A stretch of DNA of 64,000 bases from Phycisphaerales bacterium (GTDB lineage Bacteria; Planctomycetota; Phycisphaerae; Phycisphaerales; SM1A02), in the NCBI GenBank assembly GCA_030749435.1, contig JASMKH010000003.1, positions 1 to 64,000 of the forward strand, in the 5' to 3' direction. Position 1 is the first letter of the stretch; every line of letters begins with the position of its first letter. The translations under genes and the position numbers were made by a program. A model generated the notes under the pieces. It was given only the letters and a program-made list of their open reading frames with translations. It was not told the DNA's origin and searched no databases. Below are positions 1-7,750 of this stretch, piece after piece.

Positions 1-20
1 TTCATGATGATTCACCTCTT
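1..20 (-). promoter_or_regulatory. Ribosome binding site and start codon of a gene leaving the left edge
   Basis: On the minus strand GAGGTG (positions 13-18) lies seven bases before an ATG at 3-5, so a minus-strand coding sequence probably begins here and continues outside the window. Only the first codon and part of the second are visible, so the product cannot be named. A tRNA-Gly lies upstream on the same strand; tRNA-Gly followed by tuf is a known bacterial arrangement, but nothing here proves it. Confidence 0.4.
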
Positions 21-121
21 CGCCCTCGTACTGTACGGGAGTCTGGGGAGGTGTCTCATTCATATTGGCACATAGGGATGCGAGTCGGACCGGACAATAT
101 GTCCGCCTTTCTCCAATGACA

Positions 122-143
122 AACCCCACCGTGAAGCGGGGTT
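122..143 (-). terminator. Hairpin downstream of tRNA-Gly
   Basis: AACCCC (122-127) and GGGGTT (138-143) can pair around a 10-base loop. Read on the minus strand it lies about 30 bases beyond the tRNA-Gly 3' end and is followed by TGTCATT, so it fits a weak intrinsic terminator of the tRNA transcript. Confidence 0.45.
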
Positions 144-172
144 GTGCGACGCGGTTCGAGACCTTGCGTCAA

Positions 173-244
173 AGCGGGTGAAGGGATTCGAACCCTCGAC
201 ATTCACGTTGGCAACGTGATGCTCTACCACTGAGCTACACCCGC
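173..244 (-). tRNA. tRNA-Gly (anticodon GCC)
   Basis: The reverse complement folds as a complete cloverleaf: acceptor GCGGGTG/CACCCGC, D-arm GCTCAGTGGTAGAGC, anticodon stem CACGT/ACGTG around loop TGCCAAC (anticodon GCC, codon GGC), and T-arm GAGGGTTCGAATCCCTTC. The 3' CCA is not encoded. It is a monocistronic tRNA as far as can be seen. Confidence 0.95.
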
Positions 245-431
245 GGAGGTGTGTTGTCTTCGGCTGGCCTGACGGCCGGCATGAGGCCTTTTGGTCAGTC
301 GAGTTGAGAAGTGTACCAAGCCGGGGGGACCGTGCAAGGTTGCTTCAGGGGGAAAGCCTGGTCATGTTACCGGTCGGACCCGCTCCGAATCAGCGGCTCA
401 GTGGCTGGCGCGGGCTTGGTACGCTCGGGGC

Positions 432-1328
432 ATGGAGCCCTCATCTGTCCCTCGCTTTGATACCTGGCTGCTCGGCCGGGCGCAGGATGGGGGGGTGCCG
501 CATCTTGGTTGCGATCTGGCATGCTGCGCAGAGGCACGGGCGGAAGGGCGGGTCGAGTATCCGTGTTCGCTTGGCGTGCGGGACCTCCTTACTGGCTCGC
601 TTGCGCTGATCGACGCGACGCCTGCCGTGGAGTCGCAAATCGCGATGTTGCATCAACGCACCAACACGCCGCCGCGAGGTCGGCGGCCGGTGGACGCGGT
701 GCTGCTGACTCACGCCCACATCGGGCACTATGCGGGACTCCTGCAATTCGGAAAGGAAGTGGGCGCGATCGATGCCACGCCGGTCTACTGCACGCCACGC
801 ATGGCGCGCTTTGTGAGGTCAAACGCGCCCTGGTCGGCGCTGCACAGCGATCGTCACATCGAACTGGCCGAGATCCCACTCGCCCCCGATGGGCGCGGCA
901 CCTTCGAGCCACTGCCGGGCCTCTCCGTCGAGGCCATCGTCGTGCCGCACCGCGATGAGTACAGCGACACCGTGGCGTTTCGCCTCAGCGGGCCGTCACA
1001 GACTGTGCTGTGGGCGCCGGATGTCGACCAGTGGGGGAAGCATGCCGGGCTCGCCGAGCGTTTGGTTGACGGGGTGGACATCGCCTATGTCGATGGGACG
1101 TTCTACGACGAGGATGAACTCGGTGGCCGTGACCTTGACACCATCCCCCATCCCGTGATGCGCGAGACGATGAGTGTGCTTGGAAGTGCCGTGAAGGCGC
1201 GGCCGGGCCGGGTCCGATTCATTCACTTCAATCACACCAACCCGGTGCTGCATGGTGCGGCCGCTCGGGCGCAGGTTGAGAGTCTGGGATTCGGGGTGGC
1301 ATCGGTTGGCGAATCGTTCGGCTTGTAG
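432..1328 (+). CDS. MBL-fold metallo-hydrolase, PqqB-like
   Basis: A protein of about 298 residues of the metallo-beta-lactamase superfamily. The metal-binding motif reads THAHIGH (residues 93-99), with further metal-ligand candidates in VVPHRDEY (about 170) and HFNHTNP (about 266). The N-terminal HLGCDLACC segment resembles PqqB-type proteins, but no other pqq gene is in the window, so a role in PQQ biosynthesis is not supported. Position 4 of the canonical HxHxDH motif is Gly instead of Asp, which is worth noting for metal stoichiometry. The ATG at 432 is preferred to an upstream TTG at 291 because the earlier stretch is low in similarity to the fold. It is convergent with the response regulator, with the repeat cluster between them. 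Confidence 0.75.
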   Translation: MEPSSVPRFDTWLLGRAQDGGVPHLGCDLACCAEARAEGRVEYPCSLGVRDLLTGSLALIDATPAVESQIAMLHQRTNTPPRGRRPVDAVLLTHAHIGHYAGLLQFGKEVGAIDATPVYCTPRMARFVRSNAPWSALHSDRHIELAEIPLAPDGRGTFEPLPGLSVEAIVVPHRDEYSDTVAFRLSGPSQTVLWAPDVDQWGKHAGLAERLVDGVDIAYVDGTFYDEDELGGRDLDTIPHPVMRETMSVLGSAVKARPGRVRFIHFNHTNPVLHGAAARAQVESLGFGVASVGESFGL

Positions 1329-1401
1329 CAGGCACCAAGGGGCGGATGCGGGAGGCCCGCCAAACGCCGCCGAGACGCTCTGGGAGCCAGAGTTTTGACG
1401 A

Positions 1402-1611
1402 TTGAAGGTGAGCTTGAGAGGTCGTGTTGGTGGGTGTCCAACAACGGCGTGTTGGTGGGTGTCCAACAACATTGTGGATGGCCAACACTGGCACACGGCA
1501 ATGGCAGTGGGGGGCAATCAACAACAATCATTTGAAGGAGAACTTCAGCGGCCGTGTTGGTGGGTGTCCAACAACGGCTCAGCAACGGCATGTTGGTGGG
1601 TGTCCAACAAC
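1402..1611 (+). repeat. Cluster of TGTTGGTGGGTGTCCAACA hairpin repeats (cluster 1)
   Basis: Four copies of the 21-mer starting TGTTGG and ending CCAACAAC lie at 1425-1445, 1450-1470, 1555-1575 and 1591-1611. Each is an imperfect palindrome: TGTTGG and CCAACA pair around loop TGGGTGT. A longer unit is duplicated at an offset of 130 bases: 1402-1448 and 1532-1578 both read TTGAAGG..., then the repeat. A degenerate partial copy may lie near 1479-1490. The cluster fills the 357-base gap between the convergent MBL protein and response regulator. The same core recurs at 16.2-16.35 kb. Long open frames crossing it, reading WWVSNN or VGGCP, are by-products of the repeat. Confidence 0.9.
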
Positions 1612-1686
1612 GGCTCAACGGCTGCTCACAGCGGCTGGAGTCAGGCTCTCGTCGTTCCGCCGGTTTCGGTGGTCGGTGCCGCGGCG

Positions 1687-2085
1687 CTACTCCCGAATCA
1701 GTTCGGGGGCCAGCCGGATGATGGCGGCGCGGACCTGCTGCGGCCCGACCGGCTTGTGCAGGACGATCGGGTCTTCAAACTCCTCAACATCCACCGTCTC
1801 GTATCCGGTGATGAAGAAAAAGGGCACGCCACGCTGCCGCAATGCCTTGGCGACCGACGTTGAGTCGCCCTCACCCAGATTGACGTCCAGCACCGCGCAC
1901 GCCAGCCGATCATGATCCAACAGGCTGATCGCCGCATCCGCCCGGGGGGCAGGCCCAAGAACCTCGAACCCGAGCGACTCGACGTCGCGTTTGAGCTGAA
2001 GTCCGACGAGAAAGGCGTCCTCGACGATCAACATGGCCGGTGCCGTGTTGGGTGCAGTGTCGGGTGTGGTGATAGGTGCGATCAT
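1687..2085 (-). CDS. Single-domain response regulator (receiver only)
   Basis: A 132-residue CheY-like receiver without an output domain. It shows the acidic pair E22/D23 in LIVEDA, phosphoacceptor D67 in AVLDVNL, the switch T93 in FITGY and conserved K111 in LHKPVG. ATG at 2085 gives an 18-residue Thr/Pro-rich leader; ATG at 2034, just before LIVEDAF, is an equally plausible start. Lone receivers of this kind often take phosphate from HWE or HisKA_2 kinases. Such a kinase is encoded about 1 kb away (3052-4515) on the other strand, so it is a candidate partner; this pairing is inference. Confidence 0.85.
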   Translation of the reverse strand: MIAPITTPDTAPNTAPAMLIVEDAFLVGLQLKRDVESLGFEVLGPAPRADAAISLLDHDRLACAVLDVNLGEGDSTSVAKALRQRGVPFFFITGYETVDVEEFEDPIVLHKPVGPQQVRAAIIRLAPELIRE

Positions 2086-2241
2086 GCGGGGGAGCAAGGG
2101 GGTTGAGGCATCTGCAGCCTACCGTTTCTGCGCGAGTTGCGGTGGTCCCCTCAGCGCGCAAGTGGATGCTACGGGCCCTGGCTGCGTGGGAGAGCACCTC
2201 CCCGGCGGATGGCGCGCCCCACGGGGGGCTGCGAATCGCCC

Positions 2242-2335
2242 TCAGGGGCACGGGCCCCAATGCTCAATGACGTGGAGTAGATCATCGACATCCACCCCGC
2301 CGTCACCACTGATGTCACCTGGGCAGGGTGAGTTG
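2242..2335 (-). pseudogene. Orphan dockerin-like C-terminal tail
   Basis: The minus strand encodes a tail of the form CPGDISGDGGVDVDDLLHV...HWGPCP followed by TGA at 2242. This is the calcium-loop/helix pattern of the planctomycete dockerin-like tail, also seen intact at the end of the gene at 9691-11775. Upstream in the same frame (to about 2499) there is no signal peptide and no recognisable domain, so this looks like the surviving end of a deleted or decayed secreted-protein gene. GC-rich inverted bases downstream (2196-2240) could be its old terminator. The remaining parts of the 2086-2522 gap show only a short direct repeat (GGATGTTCAGC twice near 2467-2490). Confidence 0.65.
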
Positions 2336-2522
2336 CCACCGAGGGCTTGGATGCCCCGGAGTGCCAGGTGCGACGTGACCGATGCCGCCCCCCTGTGATA
2401 TTGCCAAGGCATATCTGTGAGATTGGGGCTGGATGGGCCCTCCGCACATTGGACGGCATTCCTCCGGATGTTCAGCCGGATGTTCAGCGCGAGTAGCACC
2501 GTAGAGGCGTTACCATGAGGCC

Positions 2523-3068
2523 ATGTACGGTCTCATCAACGTGGCGATTCGGGATCTCGTTCACAGCCGGTTCGGCGAGGCGCAGTGGGAAGAGATCATC
2601 GCGATCAGCGGTGTCGATGAGTCGGCATTCATTCGCATGAGCCCGAACGACGATGCGATTACCTATGCGCTCGTTGGCGCGGCTTCCGAAGTGCTGAACC
2701 TGCCAGCATCCGATGTGCTGCAAGCCTTCGGCGAGTACTGGACCGAGTTCACCGCTGTCGCCGGCTACGGAGAGATGATGGACTCGGCGGGAGAGACGCT
2801 TCCGGAGTTCCTTGAGAATCTCGACATATTGCACACGCGGGTCGGCACGATGTATCCGGATCTCCGGCCACCCTCGTTCTCATGCGAAAATGTGACCGAT
2901 TGCAGCCTTGATCTCCATTACAGGTCAGTGCGAGAGGGGCTCGACGATCTGGTCATCGGGCTCCTGCGAGGCCTCGGCAAGCGATTCGGCGTGTCGGTAG
3001 AGATTGAACAGATGGCCGCCAAGGGGCGCGAGTCGCATCACTCGGTGTTTCATGTGCAGTGGCGCTGA
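2523..3068 (+). CDS. H-NOX (HNOB) heme nitric-oxide sensor
   Basis: The 181-residue protein starts MYGLINVAIRDLVHSRFG and matches stand-alone bacterial H-NOX proteins over its whole length. The proximal heme ligand is H104 in ILHTRVGTMYP, and the heme-propionate YxSxR motif is Y133-R-S135-V-R137. The stretch after it (138-150) has no tyrosine, which argues for NO or CO rather than stable O2 binding; that reading follows from known H-NOX structures. The stop overlaps the start region of the histidine kinase by 17 bases, so the two are translated as a pair, as is typical for H-NOX with its associated kinase. Confidence 0.93.
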   Translation: MYGLINVAIRDLVHSRFGEAQWEEIIAISGVDESAFIRMSPNDDAITYALVGAASEVLNLPASDVLQAFGEYWTEFTAVAGYGEMMDSAGETLPEFLENLDILHTRVGTMYPDLRPPSFSCENVTDCSLDLHYRSVREGLDDLVIGLLRGLGKRFGVSVEIEQMAAKGRESHHSVFHVQWR

Positions 3069-4515
3069 ACTGCTCACATTGAGGCCTGATGATCTGGACG
3101 GACCATTGCCATGGTCCGTGACCCTGGATCGGGACATGGTGATCACCCACGTCGGATCAAGCCTGACGCGGCACGCACCTTCGGTCGCAGTCGGCGCGCG
3201 GTTCGAGTCCTGTCTGAGGGTGGTGCGGCCCAACATCGAGCCGGCCGGATTCGAAGACTTGCGTCAATTGGAAGGGACGATGGTTGTGCTCGCTGCAGAT
3301 GGGCTTGGCGTGCCTCTGCGCGGATCGATGTGTCTGATTGCCGATGGCAACGCGATCCTGATGGCGGCCACGCCGCTGCTGAAGTCACAGTCCGAACTGG
3401 CCGAAGCGGGTTTCGGGCTCTCGGACTTTGCGCTGCAGGATTCGCTGCCCGACCTGCTCTTCGCGGTCAAAGCTCGCGATGTGTCCATCAAGGAAGCAGC
3501 CGAGAGCGTCCGGCGGCAGTCGGAGGCGACGAAGCGACTCAAGTCCATTCTCGACAGCTCGCTCGATGCAATGATCACGATCGACCAGGATGGCGTCGTT
3601 GTTGAATTCAACAACGTCGCGTGCGAGATGTTCGGGCTGTCGCGGGAGGAAGCGGTCGGACAAGACCTGGCTGACCTCGTCGTGCCGCCGGGCCGTCAAT
3701 GCGCCCATCGCACCGGGATGGCGAACTACTGGACCGCAGAGGATGGGCCGCCATCCGATCTGCGAATTGAGGTGCAAGCAGTGCGCCGAACTGGCGAGGT
3801 CTTCCCCGTGGCGCTGGCCGTCATCCCGTTTGAACATGATGGTGTTTGGTACTTCACCGCAACCATTCGAGACCTCACCGAGGCCAAGGCGGCGGCCGCC
3901 GCCTTGGCGCATGCCGAATCGCAGGAATCGGTGCTGCAGAGAGAGCTCGATCACCGGGTGAAGAACATGCTCGCGCAGATTGTGGTGCTCTGCAGGCAGG
4001 CCGAGTCCAAGGCGACGGCCGATCAACCACTGCTTGGCGCCTTGCGGAGCCGTATTCAGAGTTTCTCCGACGCGCACGAGCTGCTCAGCCGCGAGCGAAC
4101 GCTCGGCGTCGAGATGGGGGAACTCGTCCGTACCTGCGTATTGCCATATGCGGAGGCGTGTCGGGCGAACGTGGTGTTCGAAGGGCCTGCCGTCATGATC
4201 AGGCCTCGAGCGGCGATGACGCTCGCGATGGTGCTCAACGAACTGGCCACCAACGCAGCCAAGCATGGAGCGATCGCCAGCGAGGGGACGATCGATGTGC
4301 GGTGGCGTGTCGAGGCGTCGGTGTTCTCACTTGAGTGGCATGAGCGCCACGACGGTCCGATCCCGGACGAAATCGCTGGTGGCCTCGGGGCGGAGGTGCT
4401 GCGCTCCACCATCCCCTATGAACTCTCAGGTACGGCCGAGTTGACCAAGCGCGGCAACGGCGTGTGCTTTCGCGCGACCGCCTCGGTCGACGTGGTGCTT
4501 GTACCCGACGATTGA
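3052..4515 (+). CDS. H-NOX-associated sensor histidine kinase (HNOBA-PAS-HWE/HisKA_2 type)
   Basis: A cytoplasmic kinase of about 487 residues. The N-terminal 140 residues (PWSVTLDRDMVITHVG, ARFESCLRVVRP) fit the H-NOX-associated HNOBA region, followed by a short coiled coil, a PAS domain (about 163-273, SLDAMITIDQDGVVVEFN), and an HWE/HisKA_2 transmitter. The phospho-accepting H301 is in RELDHRVKNML; the N-box is LNELATNAAKHG (about 395). There is no transmembrane segment. ATG 3052 lies inside the H-NOX gene in another frame; an earlier start would extend the overlap. NO-bound H-NOX usually inhibits such kinases. The likely phosphate acceptor is the lone receiver at 1687-2085. Confidence 0.88.
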   Translation: MCSGAELLTLRPDDLDGPLPWSVTLDRDMVITHVGSSLTRHAPSVAVGARFESCLRVVRPNIEPAGFEDLRQLEGTMVVLAADGLGVPLRGSMCLIADGNAILMAATPLLKSQSELAEAGFGLSDFALQDSLPDLLFAVKARDVSIKEAAESVRRQSEATKRLKSILDSSLDAMITIDQDGVVVEFNNVACEMFGLSREEAVGQDLADLVVPPGRQCAHRTGMANYWTAEDGPPSDLRIEVQAVRRTGEVFPVALAVIPFEHDGVWYFTATIRDLTEAKAAAAALAHAESQESVLQRELDHRVKNMLAQIVVLCRQAESKATADQPLLGALRSRIQSFSDAHELLSRERTLGVEMGELVRTCVLPYAEACRANVVFEGPAVMIRPRAAMTLAMVLNELATNAAKHGAIASEGTIDVRWRVEASVFSLEWHERHDGPIPDEIAGGLGAEVLRSTIPYELSGTAELTKRGNGVCFRATASVDVVLVPDD

Positions 4516-4566
4516 GCAGTGCCTGCCGGCATCGGCACAATGCACGTCGTTGGTTGTGATCGCGGT

Positions 4567-7137
4567 TTACTGCAAGCCGGTCTGCTGCGCTGCGTGGCGA
4601 GGGGACGGCGATCGGTCGATGCACGCGCCGACACCCATCCCCGCGGGATCAGGCGCAGCGTCGATGAGGGTCACGCCGTCCCGGCTCCGATCCAGTGAGT
4701 ATGAATCGTCGCCTCCAAGGTCGGCCAGCAGACTGAAGGAGAAGGCGTGGGTGGCGTCCCAGTGGTACTGATTGTTCCCGGATCCGCCCTGTGCTGGTCT
4801 TCGAGCCTGATACGAATCGTTGCCCGCTACGTCGATGAGATACGCAATCGCCTGCTGCGCGGCGGATCCCTGTGCCATTCCATCTGCCGTGTAGGTATCG
4901 TTGCCGCCTCGCTCCAGCAGCGCGCCTGCCGCAACATCCCACGCCGAGCCCTGGTCGGCCGCGGTCATGCCGATGTAGGCGTCATCACCCGCATCGTCAA
5001 TCAGGACCCCAAATGCCTGATGCACGCCGAAGCCCTGGGCGTAGCGATTGCCGTCGTAGACATCGTCGCCACCGAAGTCTCGCAGCACGCCGAGGCTGTG
5101 GTAGTACCCGCCGCCCTGGCTGAACTCCCCGGCCTGGTAGTCGTCGTCGCCACTCAAGTCACAGAGCAGACCGATGCCGCCCGCCGCATACCTGCGGTAG
5201 CCGAACCCCATGCCCTGGCTGAACGCGGCGTGCACATCCGGCGTGTCGTAGATGGATGGTGTCGGTCCATTGGCGATGTGACGATCGTCACCGCCCTGAT
5301 CCAACACGAACCCGAACCCGCGCGGGCCACCGACGGCGTCCGTGAGAAAGTCGCCCAGATACTGATCATCGCCCGCTCCAAGATCCATGACGACGCCAAC
5401 GCCATACACCGCCGCGCCGATCGACCAATGCGTGCCCAGATACACGTCATCGCCGCCTCGGTCGACGATCATGCCAGCGCCAAAGGCGCCCGCCCCGGTC
5501 GAAAAGCGGCCCCCCTCCACGCCGTATCGGTCATTGCCACCACGGTCGTCGATGATCCACGTGCCGAAGAGGCCTGCGGCCGGGCCTTGGCGGGCGGTTC
5601 CGGTATACGTGTCGTCGCCTGCGTGATCCACGACGAGCCGATCTCCAATCACCAATTCGCTCGCGATGTATCGATCGTCCCCGCCCATGTCGTGCACTTC
5701 CGCCAGTAGGTTCATGTCGTAGGTGTTCGGGCCATCGCCACCCACCACCCGCCAGCCATTGGGACCGTGCTCGCCAGCGAGGATCTGGCCCGTGACTCCC
5801 GGAGGCTTGGCGCGACCGAAGAAGGGCTGCGTGGCATGCATGGGAACGACGAGAGATGCTGCAATCGCGCCAAAGTCGATGTCGACGGAGGCATGGATGA
5901 CTTCGAGCATCGCGGGGAGGTCTTCCTCGATGTAGAACGTCCCTGCAGGAATCTCAAGGAAGGCGAGTGTCGACTCGGCCATTGCCAGGTCGCCACGCGG
6001 CCGCTTGCCCGGGCGTGCCACTGTGTCGAGCATGTCGGCTGCGATCTGCTGAATCTCGTCAAGGTGACCGGGCAGGTTTCGCAGTCGATCGGTCATGTCG
6101 AGGCCGAGTTCGGGCAGCGCGTAGGGATGCGAGAAGGGGGCCAGGACCCGGGAGAGTTGGTGGTGGTCGGTCTCGCTGTGGCCACGCGCTTCGAGCACCG
6201 CGGCGATGCGCTGCGCCTGCGCGCGGATGTGCTCTGGCAGTTCAGCGATGGTGCCGCCCGCCATGGTCTTGCCGTCGGGGATCCAGGTCGGTGTGAGATG
6301 ACGCGGCATGCCGATGGTGCCGCGCAGCACTTTGGGAGTCGCGATGGCGAGGACGGGGTCGTGATCCGAGGCGGGGCGGTTGCCGGATCGGGGCCGCACA
6401 ATCTCACTGCGGGTGCGAGTCCATCGATCATTGAGCAGGATGTCGTCGATTCGTGGTCCGGTGGTGTCGCCGGTGAACCCGTGAAATGTGCCGCCGCCTG
6501 CGCTGAGGCTTGATGTGAGCCCGGCCTCCTCGAAGATGGTCATTGTCGCACTGCCGGGCGGCGCGTTGAAGTCGCCCAGGACGGCGATGGGCAGGGGCTT
6601 CTCATCGCACCAATCGGTCAACTTTGCTGCGATCAGCGAAGCGCTCTGCTGCCTGGCTGCTTCGCCCACATGATCGAAGTGGGTGCCGATCAGGAGCACG
6701 ACCGGGCCCGAGGTGCCTGCTCGCCGCGTCCGCGCCCAGGTTGCCGTTCGCGGCAGTGCCGCGTCCCAGCCTGCGCTTGCCGGTGTGTCCGGCGACTCGG
6801 AGAGCCAGATCTGCCCGGAGGCGAGCACTTCCAGCCGCGTCGGATCGATCAGCAGGCCGCTGAACTCGCCGTCCGGGGTACGGGGCGTGCCGACCTGGGT
6901 GTACTGGGGCAGCGCCCGGAGTAACCAGTCGAGTTGATGGGGGAGCGCTTCCTGCACGGCGACGGCCTCGGGGAAGACGTCACGAATCGTGGTGGCGACC
7001 TGGTCGCGTCGGGCGGGCCATGCGTGCTCGCCGTCCGCGGCGTTGTCGTACCGCACATTGAAGGTCATGAGTGTCAGGGGTTGGGGGCTGGCTGCCGAGA
7101 CACTCAGCGCGAGCAGGATGGGAGCGGTGAGGGCCAT
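4567..7137 (-). CDS. Secreted endonuclease/exonuclease/phosphatase-fold protein with GGDDxY repeats
   Basis: This 856-residue protein has a signal peptide (MALTAPILLALSVSAAS), then a complete EEP fold: TFNVRYDN (about 25), the metal-site Glu in VAVQEA, GTHFDHVG (about 150), LGDFNAPPGS (about 185) and SDHDPV (about 257). A middle helical region (280-440) is unassigned. From about 460 to 840 there are some twelve repeats of the pattern D-x-GGDDxY or GNDxY, each followed by a small-residue spacer, suggesting a calcium-binding parallel beta-roll. The fusion predicts an extracellular or periplasmic phosphodiesterase or nuclease attached to an elongated repeat stalk. The substrate cannot be read from sequence. 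The gene stands alone. Confidence 0.8.
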   Translation of the reverse strand: MALTAPILLALSVSAASPQPLTLMTFNVRYDNAADGEHAWPARRDQVATTIRDVFPEAVAVQEALPHQLDWLLRALPQYTQVGTPRTPDGEFSGLLIDPTRLEVLASGQIWLSESPDTPASAGWDAALPRTATWARTRRAGTSGPVVLLIGTHFDHVGEAARQQSASLIAAKLTDWCDEKPLPIAVLGDFNAPPGSATMTIFEEAGLTSSLSAGGGTFHGFTGDTTGPRIDDILLNDRWTRTRSEIVRPRSGNRPASDHDPVLAIATPKVLRGTIGMPRHLTPTWIPDGKTMAGGTIAELPEHIRAQAQRIAAVLEARGHSETDHHQLSRVLAPFSHPYALPELGLDMTDRLRNLPGHLDEIQQIAADMLDTVARPGKRPRGDLAMAESTLAFLEIPAGTFYIEEDLPAMLEVIHASVDIDFGAIAASLVVPMHATQPFFGRAKPPGVTGQILAGEHGPNGWRVVGGDGPNTYDMNLLAEVHDMGGDDRYIASELVIGDRLVVDHAGDDTYTGTARQGPAAGLFGTWIIDDRGGNDRYGVEGGRFSTGAGAFGAGMIVDRGGDDVYLGTHWSIGAAVYGVGVVMDLGAGDDQYLGDFLTDAVGGPRGFGFVLDQGGDDRHIANGPTPSIYDTPDVHAAFSQGMGFGYRRYAAGGIGLLCDLSGDDDYQAGEFSQGGGYYHSLGVLRDFGGDDVYDGNRYAQGFGVHQAFGVLIDDAGDDAYIGMTAADQGSAWDVAAGALLERGGNDTYTADGMAQGSAAQQAIAYLIDVAGNDSYQARRPAQGGSGNNQYHWDATHAFSFSLLADLGGDDSYSLDRSRDGVTLIDAAPDPAGMGVGACIDRSPSPRHAAQQTGLQ

Positions 7138-7750
7138 GCGGGATCATGATAGCGCAGATGCCTCAGGAGCCTGTGGTCGGAGTCGCGTGGCAGAACCCGG
7201 GACGCTCGCGCGATGCGACTTCGGACCAGCGCTGTTTCCGCTGACACTTCAAAGGAACAGGCTCCCCATCAACAGATGCCGATGGGGAGCCCTCTCTTCC
7301 TACGTTCCGAACGGCCCGTAGATGAAGGCCGCAAGTCTCGCCGGCTTCAAGGCAATTCAACGGTGAGACGGGTCTCGGCGGAAGTTGGCCTCGATTGGTC
7401 CGCAAGGAACGTTGGGGGGCGGGGGGAGTTTCTGGTGAGGCCCGAGGTGAGTTCGAGCGATGCCCTTCGTGATGCCCCTCGCACAGTGCAACGATGCCGC
7501 GCCCGTGCCGTGAGGCAAGCTGCAACTGAGGAGATTCCATCAAGTCGCGAGGGGGAAGGCTCTAAGTTCCTGCGGCAAATGGGCCTACAGAATTGAATTG
7601 ATTGATGCTCGGGCCCGGGAACTGCTGTGATCTTCGGGCAGGGCTGGACGTGCCTGAAAGGAGGCCGCGCGGGCAGGACCCCCCGCGTTGTGCGCGCCGA
7701 TCCTCCCAATCACCGTTGAACGTGCCTGTCAGTCCGGATACGGTCGAGCA
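7138..7750. other. 613-base gene-free region with a strong hairpin
   Basis: It lies between two divergent genes and so must hold both promoters. Open frames here have shadow-like composition and no recognisable domain. A perfect 11-bp stem (GGCTCCCCATC, 7260-7270, with GATGGGGAGCC, 7281-7291) with a 10-base loop is followed on the + strand by CTCTCTTCCT. This looks like a terminator, but no gene ends just before it on either strand, so it may close a small non-coding transcript or mark a lost gene. I recognise no RNase P, SRP, 6S or riboswitch core. Confidence 0.5.
7260..7291 (+). terminator. Strong isolated hairpin
   Basis: An 11-bp perfect stem around a 10-base loop, then a pyrimidine-rich tract (CTCTCTTCCT). 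The strand is uncertain because the reverse reading is followed by TGTTCCTTT. It does not follow any gene end visible here. Confidence 0.45.

Noticed and set aside
432-1328. pqqB as a gene name
   Set aside because: The similarity is to the PqqB-like fold only; no other PQQ biosynthesis gene is in the window.
1425-1611. CRISPR array
   Set aside because: Repeats are 21 bases with gaps of 4 to 84 bases, not regular 30-40 base spacers, and no cas gene is nearby.
1402-1915. Long open frames through repeat cluster 1 (WWVSNN, VGGCP phrases)
   Set aside because: The repeat lacks stops in several frames on both strands, so open frames appear without being genes; there is no start context or domain.
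7163-7596. Open frames in the gene-free region
   Set aside because: Composition is shadow-like with no conserved features, and two overlapping opposite frames exclude each other.
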